Source: an uncultured Oscillospiraceae bacterium
GTDB lineage: Bacteria; Bacillota; Clostridia; Oscillospirales; Oscillospiraceae
Assembly (NCBI GenBank): GCA_910578735.1
Contig: CAJTSQ010000028.1
Coordinates: forward strand, 1 to 31,074
DNA length: 31,074 nt
Direction: 5' to 3'
The position numbers were made by a program, and so were the translations under genes. Shown piece after piece: positions 1 through 6,688 of the stretch; the first letter of the stretch is position 1, and each line of letters opens with the position of its first letter. The notes beneath the pieces are model-generated. The model ran no database searches and was not told the DNA's origin. It saw nothing but the letters and a program-made list of their open reading frames with translations.

Positions 1-60
1 TTGTTACAAAAAGTATAGAACCTGTAACAGCCCGACATCACAAAAAAGGAGGTGCCGCTC

Positions 61-297
61 ATGCTGGCCTTGACCGTCCGGGAGGGCGACTACGTGACCA
101 TCGGCGACGACGTTGTGGTACAGGTGCTGAAAACCGGCGACGTGTTTCGAATCGCCATTGACGCGCCCCGGTCCATGGGAATCCGCCGGGCCAAGGTGCA
201 GGAGTCCATGGACGGCGTGCCCGACTGCATCCGCAAGGTCCGGGAGCGCTCCGCCCCCAAGGGCCCCAGCTACAAGCGGTCCGCCAGGCCCGTTTAA
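61..297 (+). CDS. csrA: Carbon storage regulator CsrA
   Basis: CsrA is a small dimeric RNA-binding protein. It represses translation by binding GGA motifs, and in flagellated Firmicutes its main target is the flagellin mRNA (family knowledge). The 78-residue product has the family pattern: it starts MLALTVREGDYVTIGDDV, continues with the beta-strand VVVQVL, and carries AIDAPRSMGIRRAKV, matching the usual GIxAPxxxxVxRxE region. The start at 61 is chosen because AAGGAGG at 46-52 lies 8 bases upstream; an in-frame GTG at 52 overlaps that site. The C-terminal ~25 residues are basic and Ser/Pro-rich, longer than in the compact B. subtilis protein. A flagellin gene with a CsrA-type leader follows directly, which supports the call. 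fliW, the usual antagonist and partner, would be upstream of this window. Confidence 0.9.
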   Translation: MLALTVREGDYVTIGDDVVVQVLKTGDVFRIAIDAPRSMGIRRAKVQESMDGVPDCIRKVRERSAPKGPSYKRSARPV

Positions 298-397
298 GTT
301 TGGTTTTGAGCAGTTCGCGCGGGCTGCTTGAAATATAGAAGCGCGTCCTCCCGTCAGGCTTGGCCAGCGTGACCGGGCAGACGCAAAATCAAATAGA

Positions 398-435
398 CGG
401 CCGCAAGGATCGCGGCCGGCAAAGATGATAAGGAG
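398..435 (+). promoter_or_regulatory. CsrA binding sites in the flagellin leader (hairpin site plus Shine-Dalgarno site)
   Basis: Bases 398-404 (CGGCCGC) pair perfectly with 412-418 (GCGGCCG), exposing the 7-base loop AAGGATC with GGA at 407-409. A second GGA lies inside the Shine-Dalgarno sequence AAGGAG at 430-435, seven bases before the flagellin ATG. One hairpin-loop GGA plus one GGA over the ribosome binding site is the arrangement known for B. subtilis hag, where a CsrA dimer bridges both sites. Seen in sequence: the hairpin and both GGAs. Inferred: CsrA binding. Confidence 0.75.
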
Positions 436-442
436 ATTTGTT

Positions 443-2686
443 ATGCGTATTCAACACAATATCATGGCCATGTCGGCCTACCGCAACTACAACACCAACA
501 CCTCCGCCGTTGCTAAGAACCTGGAGAAGCTGTCTTCCGGCTACAAGATCAACCGCGCCGGTGACGACGCCGCCGGTCTGGCTATTTCTGAGAAGATGCG
601 TGCTCAGATTACCGGTCTGAACGCCGCTCAGAAGAACGTCAAGGACGGTATCTCCCTGGTGAAGACCGCTGAGGGCGCCATGCAGGAGATCCAGGACATG
701 CTCAACCGCATGGACTACCTGGCCACCCAGTCCGCCAACGGCACCTACGACAACGAGGTGGACCGTGCCGCCCTCCAGAAGGAGGTTGACCAACTCCGCA
801 CCGAAATTAACCGCATTGCCGATTCCGCCAACTTCAACGGCATCAAGCTGCTGGACGGCTCTCTGGACGGCTCCGCCAAGGCCGCTGTGGCCGGTAAGGT
901 CTCCGAGATTGACATTGCCAAGGTCGGCGATCAGTTGGGCGTTGATACCATCCTGCATCAGGAGGGCTCCGGCAACGGCGAGGCCACTACCTTCAAGGTA
1001 GACCTGGCTGACTTCCAGTTTGCCGCCAATGACGGTGAAACTATGACCGTCAAGGTGGGTGACAACACCTTTAAGCTCACCGCTACTGCTGCTGCTACCG
1101 GTCCCCTCACCGGCGAGGCTATCGTAGCCGCCATTACTGGCGACGGCACTGTCCCGGCTGGTATTACCGTTACGCTGAACAACGCTGCTTATACCCCTGG
1201 CCACGATGTTGCGTTCGGCGGTCAGGATTTTGAGATCAGTGCCGATGGCAATAAGCTGGTCTTTACGCAGAAAGCTGAGCCCACCACCGAAGCCGAGGAA
1301 GTGGACGGCAAGATGGATGTGGTAATCTCCGGCGCTACTAACACTGCCACCACCAAGCCCGGTTGGACAACCGGAGTGTACACTGCTGGTACAAATGATG
1401 CTGGTGGTACCGGTATGCAGAATGATGCCAAGGCTACCGTAACAGTAACGGTTCCCGATTCTACTGGCGCCGGCGGTGCCGACGAGACACTGACCTTTGA
1501 TACGGCGGCTCTGGCGAACGATGCTACTATTGACCAAGTTATTGCCGCAATGAAGGCATCGACTGCGACTAATGCCAACGGCGATACTGTCAAGCTTGAG
1601 GATCTTTATGATATCACAGCAACTGCCGGAGGTGAAATCAACCTCGCTCTGAAGGACGGGGCTGAGGCTACTGTCGCTGGTTTTGCCTATACGCAGGATA
1701 CTGGTACTATCACCGGTACTGATGCAAAAGCTACCTTGGCTGCTGGCGCTGTGGTTGCGGCTCCCGCCGACGGCAATGGCCATACCACTGGCGGCGACTT
1801 CAACGTGCAGACCATCGAGGTCACCAACGGCACCGCCGAGAAGCGCGACCGTCTGGCCAGCACCGTGGTGAAGCTGACTGAGGACATGTTCCAGGACGGC
1901 GCTGAAATCACCATCGCCGACAAGACCATCAAGGTCTCCGCCGATGCGGCCGACAAGGACGACCCCACCAAGGTTTATATTGGCGACATGGTGGGCGACG
2001 GCAAGACACTGGACCTGAAGGTCCTGTCCGAGCGCCTGTCCCAGGCCGCCGCCGGCAACAACGCTTGGACCGTCAGCGCCATTGCTGGTAAGCCCGGCAT
2101 TACCCTGATGGAGAAGACCAAGGCCGACGGCACCAGCGATGCCGACGCCGCGTGGGATTTGACCACCGAGAAGGGCATCAAGGAAACTCTGAGCTTCAAG
2201 TCCGCCGACAAGGCTGCTGTGGCCGCGGATGACAGCAAGTCCCTGACCCTCCAGATTGGCGACACCAGCGAGAGCTTCAACCAGATGAAGGTCTCCGTGG
2301 GCGATATGCACGTGGATGCCATGGGCACCGGCAAGTATATTGACGAGAACGGCAATGAGGTTCAGGTCACTAAGACCATTGCCGACATTGATATCAGCAA
2401 CCAGCAGGGCGCTGCCGAGGCGATCAATGTCATCAAGAACGCTATCAACTATGTGTCCGGCGTCCGTGGCGACCTGGGCGCTGTCCAGAACCGTCTGGAG
2501 CACACCGCCAACAACCTGTCCGTGATGGCCGAGAACATCCAGGACGCCGAGTCCACCATCCGCGACACCGACATCGCCGAGGAAATGATGAGCTACACCA
2601 AGAACAACATCCTGGTGCAGTCCGCCCAGGCCATGCTGGCCCAGGCCAACCAGGTTCCTCAGGGCGTTCTCCAGCTGCTGGGTTAA
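443..2686 (+). CDS. hag: Flagellin (large, with long hypervariable centre)
   Basis: Flagellin subunit of the flagellar filament, exported through the flagellar type III apparatus. The start at 443 gives MRIQHNIMAMSAYRN and has AAGGAG seven bases upstream; the in-frame ATG at 425 lies before that site. Residues 1 to about 170 form the conserved N-terminal D0/D1 helices (LEKLSSGYKINRAGDDAAGL, then NFNGIKLLDG). Residues from about 655 to 747 form the C-terminal D1/D0 part (NRLEHTANNLSVMAENIQDA, ending VPQGVLQLLG). The roughly 480-residue centre is Ala/Thr/Asp/Gly-rich and beta-like, so the 747-residue product is much longer than a minimal ~270-residue Firmicutes flagellin. Codon use in about 960-1790 is visibly less GC-rich than at the conserved ends. 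Translation is probably CsrA-controlled through the leader. No convincing sigma-28 promoter was found in 298-397, so co-transcription with csrA is possible. Confidence 0.97.
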   Translation: MRIQHNIMAMSAYRNYNTNTSAVAKNLEKLSSGYKINRAGDDAAGLAISEKMRAQITGLNAAQKNVKDGISLVKTAEGAMQEIQDMLNRMDYLATQSANGTYDNEVDRAALQKEVDQLRTEINRIADSANFNGIKLLDGSLDGSAKAAVAGKVSEIDIAKVGDQLGVDTILHQEGSGNGEATTFKVDLADFQFAANDGETMTVKVGDNTFKLTATAAATGPLTGEAIVAAITGDGTVPAGITVTLNNAAYTPGHDVAFGGQDFEISADGNKLVFTQKAEPTTEAEEVDGKMDVVISGATNTATTKPGWTTGVYTAGTNDAGGTGMQNDAKATVTVTVPDSTGAGGADETLTFDTAALANDATIDQVIAAMKASTATNANGDTVKLEDLYDITATAGGEINLALKDGAEATVAGFAYTQDTGTITGTDAKATLAAGAVVAAPADGNGHTTGGDFNVQTIEVTNGTAEKRDRLASTVVKLTEDMFQDGAEITIADKTIKVSADAADKDDPTKVYIGDMVGDGKTLDLKVLSERLSQAAAGNNAWTVSAIAGKPGITLMEKTKADGTSDADAAWDLTTEKGIKETLSFKSADKAAVAADDSKSLTLQIGDTSESFNQMKVSVGDMHVDAMGTGKYIDENGNEVQVTKTIADIDISNQQGAAEAINVIKNAINYVSGVRGDLGAVQNRLEHTANNLSVMAENIQDAESTIRDTDIAEEMMSYTKNNILVQSAQAMLAQANQVPQGVLQLLG

Positions 2687-2718
2687 TCCCCAACAGAACA
2701 ACTCCACCCAACGCAAAG

Positions 2719-2750
2719 GGACCGGGCGCAAGCCCGGTCCTTTCTTTTTT
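2719..2750 (+). terminator. Intrinsic terminator of the flagellin gene
   Basis: GGACCGGGC (2719-2727) pairs perfectly with GCCCGGTCC (2732-2740) around a GCAA loop, followed by TTTCTTTTTT. It lies 33 bases after the flagellin stop. Confidence 0.9.
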
Positions 2751-2770
2751 CCGTCCTTGCCGCAGTGGAA

Positions 2771-2797
2771 AAGGCTCCTTTGGCAAGGAGTCTTTTT
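2771..2797. terminator. Bidirectional terminator-like hairpin between convergent genes
   Basis: GGCTCCTT and AAGGAGTC pair around TGGC. T runs follow on both strands (TTTTT on plus, TTTT on minus), so it can end both the flagellin transcript and the minus-strand rluD transcript, whose stop is at 2807. The hairpin has the same CTCCTTT/AAGGAG module as the intergenic foldback elements at 8796, 14549 and 20597. Confidence 0.65.
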
Positions 2798-2806
2798 GGG
2801 GTTGTA

Positions 2807-3715
2807 CTAGCGGCTGATTTTCTGCAAAATCGCCTGAAACCACTCTGGCAGGGGGCATTCCAGCTCAACAGTCTCCCCGGTAGCGGGGTGGACGAACCGC
2901 AGCCGCCTGGCGTGGAGGCACTGTCCCGCCAGGCCGGGGACGGGCTTCTTCGCCCCATAGACCACATCCCCCAGCAGCGGGTGGCCGATGGAGGCCAGGT
3001 GGACCCGGATCTGATGGGTGCGTCCCGTCTCCAGCCGGCACTCCATGTGGGTGTATCCGGGGTACCGGGCCAGGACGGACCAGTGTGTCACCGCCTCCCG
3101 GCCGTTTTTGCGGTCGATGGCCATCTTTTTCCGGTCCACCGGGTGCCGGCCGATGGGGGCGTCCACCGTGCCGTCGTCCTCCCGGAGACCGCCCACCGCC
3201 ACCGCCTCGTAGGTCCGGGCCAGGCTGTGGTCCTGGAGCTGGGCGGCTAAGGCCAGATGGGCCCTGTCGTTCTTGGCCGCGATAATAAGCCCGGAGGTGT
3301 CCCGGTCGATGCGGTGGACAATGCCGGGCCGCAGTTCTCCGTTGATTCCGGACAGTGAAGTTCCGCAGTGATATAACAGTGCGTTGACCAGCGTGCCGTC
3401 CGGGTGGCCGGGGGCGGGGTGGACCACCAGCCCCACCGGCTTGTTGACCACAATCACATCGCCGTCCTCATAGACCACGTCCAGAGGGATATCCTGGGGC
3501 CGCACGTCGATGGGCTCCGGGTCGGGGAGGACCACCTCCAGCACATCTCCGGGGGCAGGGCGGTCGTTCTTCCGCACCGGCCTTCCGGCGGACGTCACTG
3601 CCCCCCGCTCCAGCAGCCTCTGAGCGGCGGAGCGGGTCAGGTTGGGGACCAGCCGGCACACCAGGGCGTCGGCCCGCTCCCCCGGGCGGTCAGCGGTCAG
3701 CGTCAGCCTGGTCAT
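2807..3715 (-). CDS. rluD: RluA/RluD-family 23S rRNA pseudouridine synthase
   Basis: Converts specific uridines of large-subunit rRNA to pseudouridine. The 302-residue protein has an N-terminal S4 RNA-binding domain (about residues 12-60, with the VRKNDRPAPGDVLEV turn) and a pseudouridine synthase domain. The catalytic signature HRIDRDTSG is at residues 134-142, and the catalytic aspartate is D139. NKPVGLVVHPAPGH (91-104) is the other family hallmark. The start ATG at 3715 is preceded on the minus strand by GGGAGGAG and overlaps the end of lspA by 26 bases, so translation is probably coupled. The lspA-rluD order is common in Firmicutes. The family is certain; which uridines are modified cannot be read from sequence. 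Confidence 0.93.
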   Translation of the reverse strand: MTRLTLTADRPGERADALVCRLVPNLTRSAAQRLLERGAVTSAGRPVRKNDRPAPGDVLEVVLPDPEPIDVRPQDIPLDVVYEDGDVIVVNKPVGLVVHPAPGHPDGTLVNALLYHCGTSLSGINGELRPGIVHRIDRDTSGLIIAAKNDRAHLALAAQLQDHSLARTYEAVAVGGLREDDGTVDAPIGRHPVDRKKMAIDRKNGREAVTHWSVLARYPGYTHMECRLETGRTHQIRVHLASIGHPLLGDVVYGAKKPVPGLAGQCLHARRLRFVHPATGETVELECPLPEWFQAILQKISR

Positions 3716-4181
3716 GGGGGGTCTCCTCCCGGGGCTCCAGCTTGTCCATCAGGAACATGTAATACAGCCCGGCGGCGATGCCCCCCACCACCACGCAGAT
3801 GTCCGCCACGTTGAACACGGCAAAGCGGATAAACAACGGGTTGAACATGTCCACTACAAACCCCCGGAAGGCCCGGTCGATGAGGTTGCCCACCGCCCCC
3901 GCCAGCAGCAGGGTGAGGGTAAGCTTGCCCAGGGGATGCTTGAACAGCTCCTTCCAAAGGGCCAGGGCCAGCAGAGCGGACATGACCAGCGACACCAGGG
4001 CCAGGGCCCAGGTGTGCTCCGAAAAGATGGAGAAGGCCGCCCCGGTGTTGGTCACGTAGGTCAGGTCCAGGATATAGGGGATAAAGGGGACATGCTCCCC
4101 CAGGGGGATGCGGGTCATCACCAGATACTTCACGATCTGGTCCACGGCCACCAGGGCCGCGGCGATGATTGCGTAGATCAT
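3690..4181 (-). CDS. lspA: Lipoprotein signal peptidase (signal peptidase II)
   Basis: Aspartic membrane protease that removes signal peptides from prolipoproteins after lipidation. The 163-residue product has four hydrophobic segments (about residues 3-22, 58-77, 88-104 and 122-145). It carries the family motifs TNTGAAFSIF (44-53), GNLIDR (98-103), FVVDMF (108-113) and FNVADI (123-128). The catalytic aspartates are by family alignment D111 and D127. AAGGAG lies just before the ATG. It sits 20 bases after the DnaI-like gene and overlaps the rluD start, giving a four-gene minus-strand run. Length is normal for the family. Confidence 0.96.
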   Translation of the reverse strand: MIYAIIAAALVAVDQIVKYLVMTRIPLGEHVPFIPYILDLTYVTNTGAAFSIFSEHTWALALVSLVMSALLALALWKELFKHPLGKLTLTLLLAGAVGNLIDRAFRGFVVDMFNPLFIRFAVFNVADICVVVGGIAAGLYYMFLMDKLEPREETPHDQADADR

Positions 4182-4201
4182 GGGTACACTCCTTTTATCA
4201 A

Positions 4202-5206
4202 TTACAGCCGGTTCTTCCTCACCAGCCGAATATCGTCGCCGAAGAAGTGGAGGGTGTGATACTCGCCGTCCAGGCGGGAGACGATCTGGGGGGCGTAGCG
4301 CTGGGCCGCCTCCTCCATAGACAGGTTGGAGGAGATGACGGTGTGCTTGTCCGCCACCAGCCGGGTATTAATCAGCTCATAGAGGGCGGACTGGGTAAAC
4401 TGGGTGGTCAGCTCGCTGCCCAGGTCGTCCAAAATAAGCAGGTCGCAGCTGAGATACCGCCGGGTCTCGTCCCGGGCCTCCAGGCCGTCTCGGCTGTCCC
4501 GGAGAAACTTCCGGGCCTCAAACTGGGCAAAAATGTTCCCCGCCGTGTCGTACACCACCGAAAAACCGCTTTCTGACACGGTGCGGGCGATACAGGCGGA
4601 CAGGAAGGTCTTCCCCAGCCCGGGGGCCCCGGAGAGAAACAGGTTTTTCAGGGCAAACCGGCCGAATTTGGTGGCGTAGTTCAGGCACACGTCGTAGACC
4701 AGCTCCATATTGCCCCGCGGAGAACTCCCCCGTCCGGGGTAGGGCGTCTGGCTGTAGTACTCCAGGTGAAAGGTGTCGAAGGACTGCTCTCCCAGGTCCA
4801 GCAGCTTGGACAGCTCGCGAATCTGCTCCTGGGCGCACAGCTCCTTCAGGCAGCGGCACATCCTGGCCCCCTGCCAGCCGGTGTCCCCGCACAGAGGACA
4901 GGCCGGCTTGTCGTCCAGGGCGTCCTCGGGCAGGCCCAGCCCCCCCAGCAGAACGGCACGCTCCCGCTGCAAGCCCTGGTTCTCCTCCCGCACGGCCTGT
5001 ACGGCCTGGACCGGGTCCCCGCCCTGGCGCAGGGCGGCGGCCACCAGCCCGGCCATGGTACTTTGAATGCGCCGGTCCAGCTGCTCCAGCCGGGGCTGGC
5101 GCTGGTAGGCCGAAGCCCGCAGCCGCTCGGCCTCCTCCCGGCGGCGGCGGCGGTCCTCCTCCAGCCGCTGAACGGCCCGGCGCATTACATTCCCGTCGTA
5201 TGGCAT
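4202..5206 (-). CDS. DnaI/DnaC-like helicase loader ATPase
   Basis: AAA+ ATPase related to primosomal DnaI, DnaC and IstB, which load the replicative helicase onto DNA. The 334-residue protein has a charged, coiled-coil-like N-terminus (about 8-85) and a CxxC...CxC cluster (C103, C106, C117, C119) that probably binds zinc. It has Walker A GAPGLGKT (193-200) and Walker B LLILDDLG (256-263). A downstream NTRL/SSNLS segment resembles sensor I. The ATG at 5206 directly abuts the stop of the dnaD-like gene, and GGGAGGAG lies upstream. The dnaD-dnaI pairing supports a replication-restart or initiation role rather than a transposase helper (IstB), since no transposase is adjacent. Confidence 0.88.
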   Translation of the reverse strand: MPYDGNVMRRAVQRLEEDRRRRREEAERLRASAYQRQPRLEQLDRRIQSTMAGLVAAALRQGGDPVQAVQAVREENQGLQRERAVLLGGLGLPEDALDDKPACPLCGDTGWQGARMCRCLKELCAQEQIRELSKLLDLGEQSFDTFHLEYYSQTPYPGRGSSPRGNMELVYDVCLNYATKFGRFALKNLFLSGAPGLGKTFLSACIARTVSESGFSVVYDTAGNIFAQFEARKFLRDSRDGLEARDETRRYLSCDLLILDDLGSELTTQFTQSALYELINTRLVADKHTVISSNLSMEEAAQRYAPQIVSRLDGEYHTLHFFGDDIRLVRKNRL

Positions 5207-6157
5207 TCAGGTCTCCTCCCGTTTCATATGTTCCATCAGGCGGCGCATGCGCTCCATGTCCTCCCTGGCCCGCTGCTCCTGGCCGGCGGGGGGTGGGGCG
5301 GCCTTCTGTACCCCGCCGGCCCGAACGGGACGGGGGTCCCGGTCACCGGTGCGGACGGCGGCGGCGGTGTGCAGCCCCTTCTCGTGCCAGCGGCGGAGAA
5401 TGCCGTTCATATAGCCCCAGTCCATGGACTGCTTCTTCAAAACCGTCCGCTCATAGGCCATGCGGATGGCCTCGTCATCAAAGCCCAGATCATCCCAAGC
5501 CGCGATATACTCCTTCTCCCGCTGGATCAGCGGACGGGGAGAGATGTCCAGCAGACGGAGCACCTCCGTCTCCCGGCCCCGCAGCCGGGTGAGCTTTTCC
5601 ACATACTCCTCCGCTCGCTCCATGGTGTCAACGCCCCGGCGGGCCCAGACGAACCCCTCCCTCTTGATTTGAGACAAAAGGGGCCTGCGGCCAGAGCCGT
5701 ATTTGCGGGCCGCCTCCTCAATACACCAGCCCACCAGCATGAGGATCACCTCTGCGGGGAGGGCCAGGTGGTCGTAGAGGGTGTACAGGATCTTCAGGTC
5801 GGCGGCGGACAGCCGCTTGCCCAGCCGCCGCTCCACCTCCCCCACCAGGCCAGGAAAGGTGGAGACCTGATCCGCCAGGGCCTGGGTGATGTCCTCGGTG
5901 GAGTACTCCGGAGGCGGGACCTCCGGCGGAGGGAGCTCCGCCGGGGCGGGCAGCTCCTTGGGGGCCAGTCCCTGGACGCGCAGCTGGTCCAGGGCGGCCT
6001 GGAGGCGGGTTTCCGTCCACTTCAGGCCGTCCGCTCCGCCGTGACGCAGCAGCTGGAGATACAGCAGGGCGGCATCTCCGCTGTCCAGCCTTAAAAGCCG
6101 GTCCGCCGCCTGGCCGGCTATGGCCAGCACCTCGCCGGGAAAAAAGTCCTGGGACAC
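5207..6157 (-). CDS. DnaD-domain replication protein
   Basis: Related to DnaD/DnaB primosomal proteins, which remodel DNA and recruit the helicase loader. The 316-residue protein has an N-terminal part with short hydrophobic stretches (1-65), a Pro-rich linker (about 75-90) and two tandem DnaD-type domains. The first is about 92-155 (LADQVSTFPGLVGEVERRLG). The second is about 205-265 (EKEYIAAWDDLGFDDEAIRM, then WGYMNGILRRWHEKGL), the latter being the C-terminal DnaD signature. The tail is Arg/Glu-rich. The start is a GTG at 6157 followed by TCCCAG; a GGAG-containing purine run precedes it closely. It is the first gene of the minus-strand operon with the DnaI-like loader. Confidence 0.85.
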   Translation of the reverse strand: MSQDFFPGEVLAIAGQAADRLLRLDSGDAALLYLQLLRHGGADGLKWTETRLQAALDQLRVQGLAPKELPAPAELPPPEVPPPEYSTEDITQALADQVSTFPGLVGEVERRLGKRLSAADLKILYTLYDHLALPAEVILMLVGWCIEEAARKYGSGRRPLLSQIKREGFVWARRGVDTMERAEEYVEKLTRLRGRETEVLRLLDISPRPLIQREKEYIAAWDDLGFDDEAIRMAYERTVLKKQSMDWGYMNGILRRWHEKGLHTAAAVRTGDRDPRPVRAGGVQKAAPPPAGQEQRAREDMERMRRLMEHMKREET

Positions 6158-6192
6158 AGGCTCCGCCCCCCTTCCTAAAAAATCTGTCTCCT

Positions 6193-6221
6193 ATTCTACA
6201 ACAAAATCGCCCCTGCGTCCA
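6193..6221 (-). promoter_or_regulatory. Promoter for the dnaD-like operon
   Basis: On the minus strand, TGGACG (6216-6221) and TAGAAT (6193-6198) are separated by 17 bases. Each matches the sigma-A consensus in four or more positions. It lies about 36 bases upstream of the GTG start at 6157. Confidence 0.55.
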
Positions 6222-6241
6222 TCTTTATTTCACCGGCAAAC

Positions 6242-6271
6242 ATGAAATCTAAAATTCATGAAAGATTTCAT
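6242..6271. repeat. Inverted repeat overlapping the zapA -35 region
   Basis: ATGAAATCT (6242-6250) and AGATTTCAT (6263-6271) are perfect inverted arms around a 12-base AT-rich spacer. The right arm ends on the first base of the putative zapA -35 box. It lies between divergent promoters, so an operator is possible. No T run follows, so it is not a good terminator. Confidence 0.6.
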
Positions 6272-6299
6272 TTCCAAACCCGCCTGCCTGTGTTATAAT
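6271..6299 (+). promoter_or_regulatory. Promoter for zapA
   Basis: TTTCCA (6271-6276), a 17-base spacer and a perfect TATAAT (6294-6299), about 60 bases before the zapA start. Confidence 0.65.
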
Positions 6300-6358
6300 G
6301 GTAACATCCATATAAAACTGGGGTTGTGTGTCCAGAAAAAGAGCGGGGAGGAAACACC

Positions 6359-6673
6359 ATGAAAAACAGAATCGTAGTCACTATCGGCGGAAAGGACTAC
6401 ACCATGGTCGCGGTGGAGGACGAGGGCTATGTTCGCCGCTGCGCGGAGCTGGTGGACCAGCAGCTCCGGGAGGTCACCCGAGACAGCCGCCTGTCCCAGG
6501 CGGACGCGGCGGTGCTGGCCGCCATGAACGTGGCCGACCTGTACTTAAAGGAGCAGACGGTCTCGGAGAACCTCCGCCGCCAGGTGAAGGAAAACCTGGA
6601 GGAGGCCAGCGCGCTGAAGCTGGAGCTGTCCGAGGCCAAACGGGAGATCTTCAAGCTGGGGACGAGAAAATAA
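6359..6673 (+). CDS. zapA: Cell division protein ZapA
   Basis: ZapA binds and bundles FtsZ filaments at midcell. The 104-residue protein has the family N-terminus (MKNRIVVTIGGKDYTMVAVE: short beta strands), a helix around 25-60 with AAMNVADLYLK, and a C-terminal coiled coil (about 62-100, ENLRRQVKENLEEASALKLE). The ATG at 6359 is preceded by GGGGAGG at 6345-6351; an in-frame upstream start at 6326 lacks such a site. A U32-family gene follows 15 bases later, a pairing also seen in other Firmicutes. Confidence 0.9.
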   Translation: MKNRIVVTIGGKDYTMVAVEDEGYVRRCAELVDQQLREVTRDSRLSQADAAVLAAMNVADLYLKEQTVSENLRRQVKENLEEASALKLELSEAKREIFKLGTRK

Positions 6674-6688
6674 CAGGAGGTCCTGCTC

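Noticed and set aside
1..45. GTTAC/GTAAC inverted repeat and AT-rich start as a csrA promoter
   Set aside because: The arms are 5 bases only, and the upstream region is cut by the window edge, so it cannot be judged.
298..397. Sigma-28 flagellar promoter before flagellin
   Set aside because: I looked for TAAA-N15-CCGATAT-like boxes and found none convincing; only a weak AGCAG/CTGCT hairpin (309-328) is present.
389..2731. 780-codon open frame antisense to the flagellin gene
   Set aside because: It is a shadow: GC-rich coding DNA often leaves the opposite strand open. The plus frame is an unmistakable flagellin with ribosome binding site, while the antisense product is a low-complexity Gly/Val/His/Leu sequence with no known motif.
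4202..5206. IstB transposition helper
   Set aside because: No IstA transposase or inverted-repeat ends nearby; the neighbour is a DnaD-type protein, so a helicase loader is the better reading.
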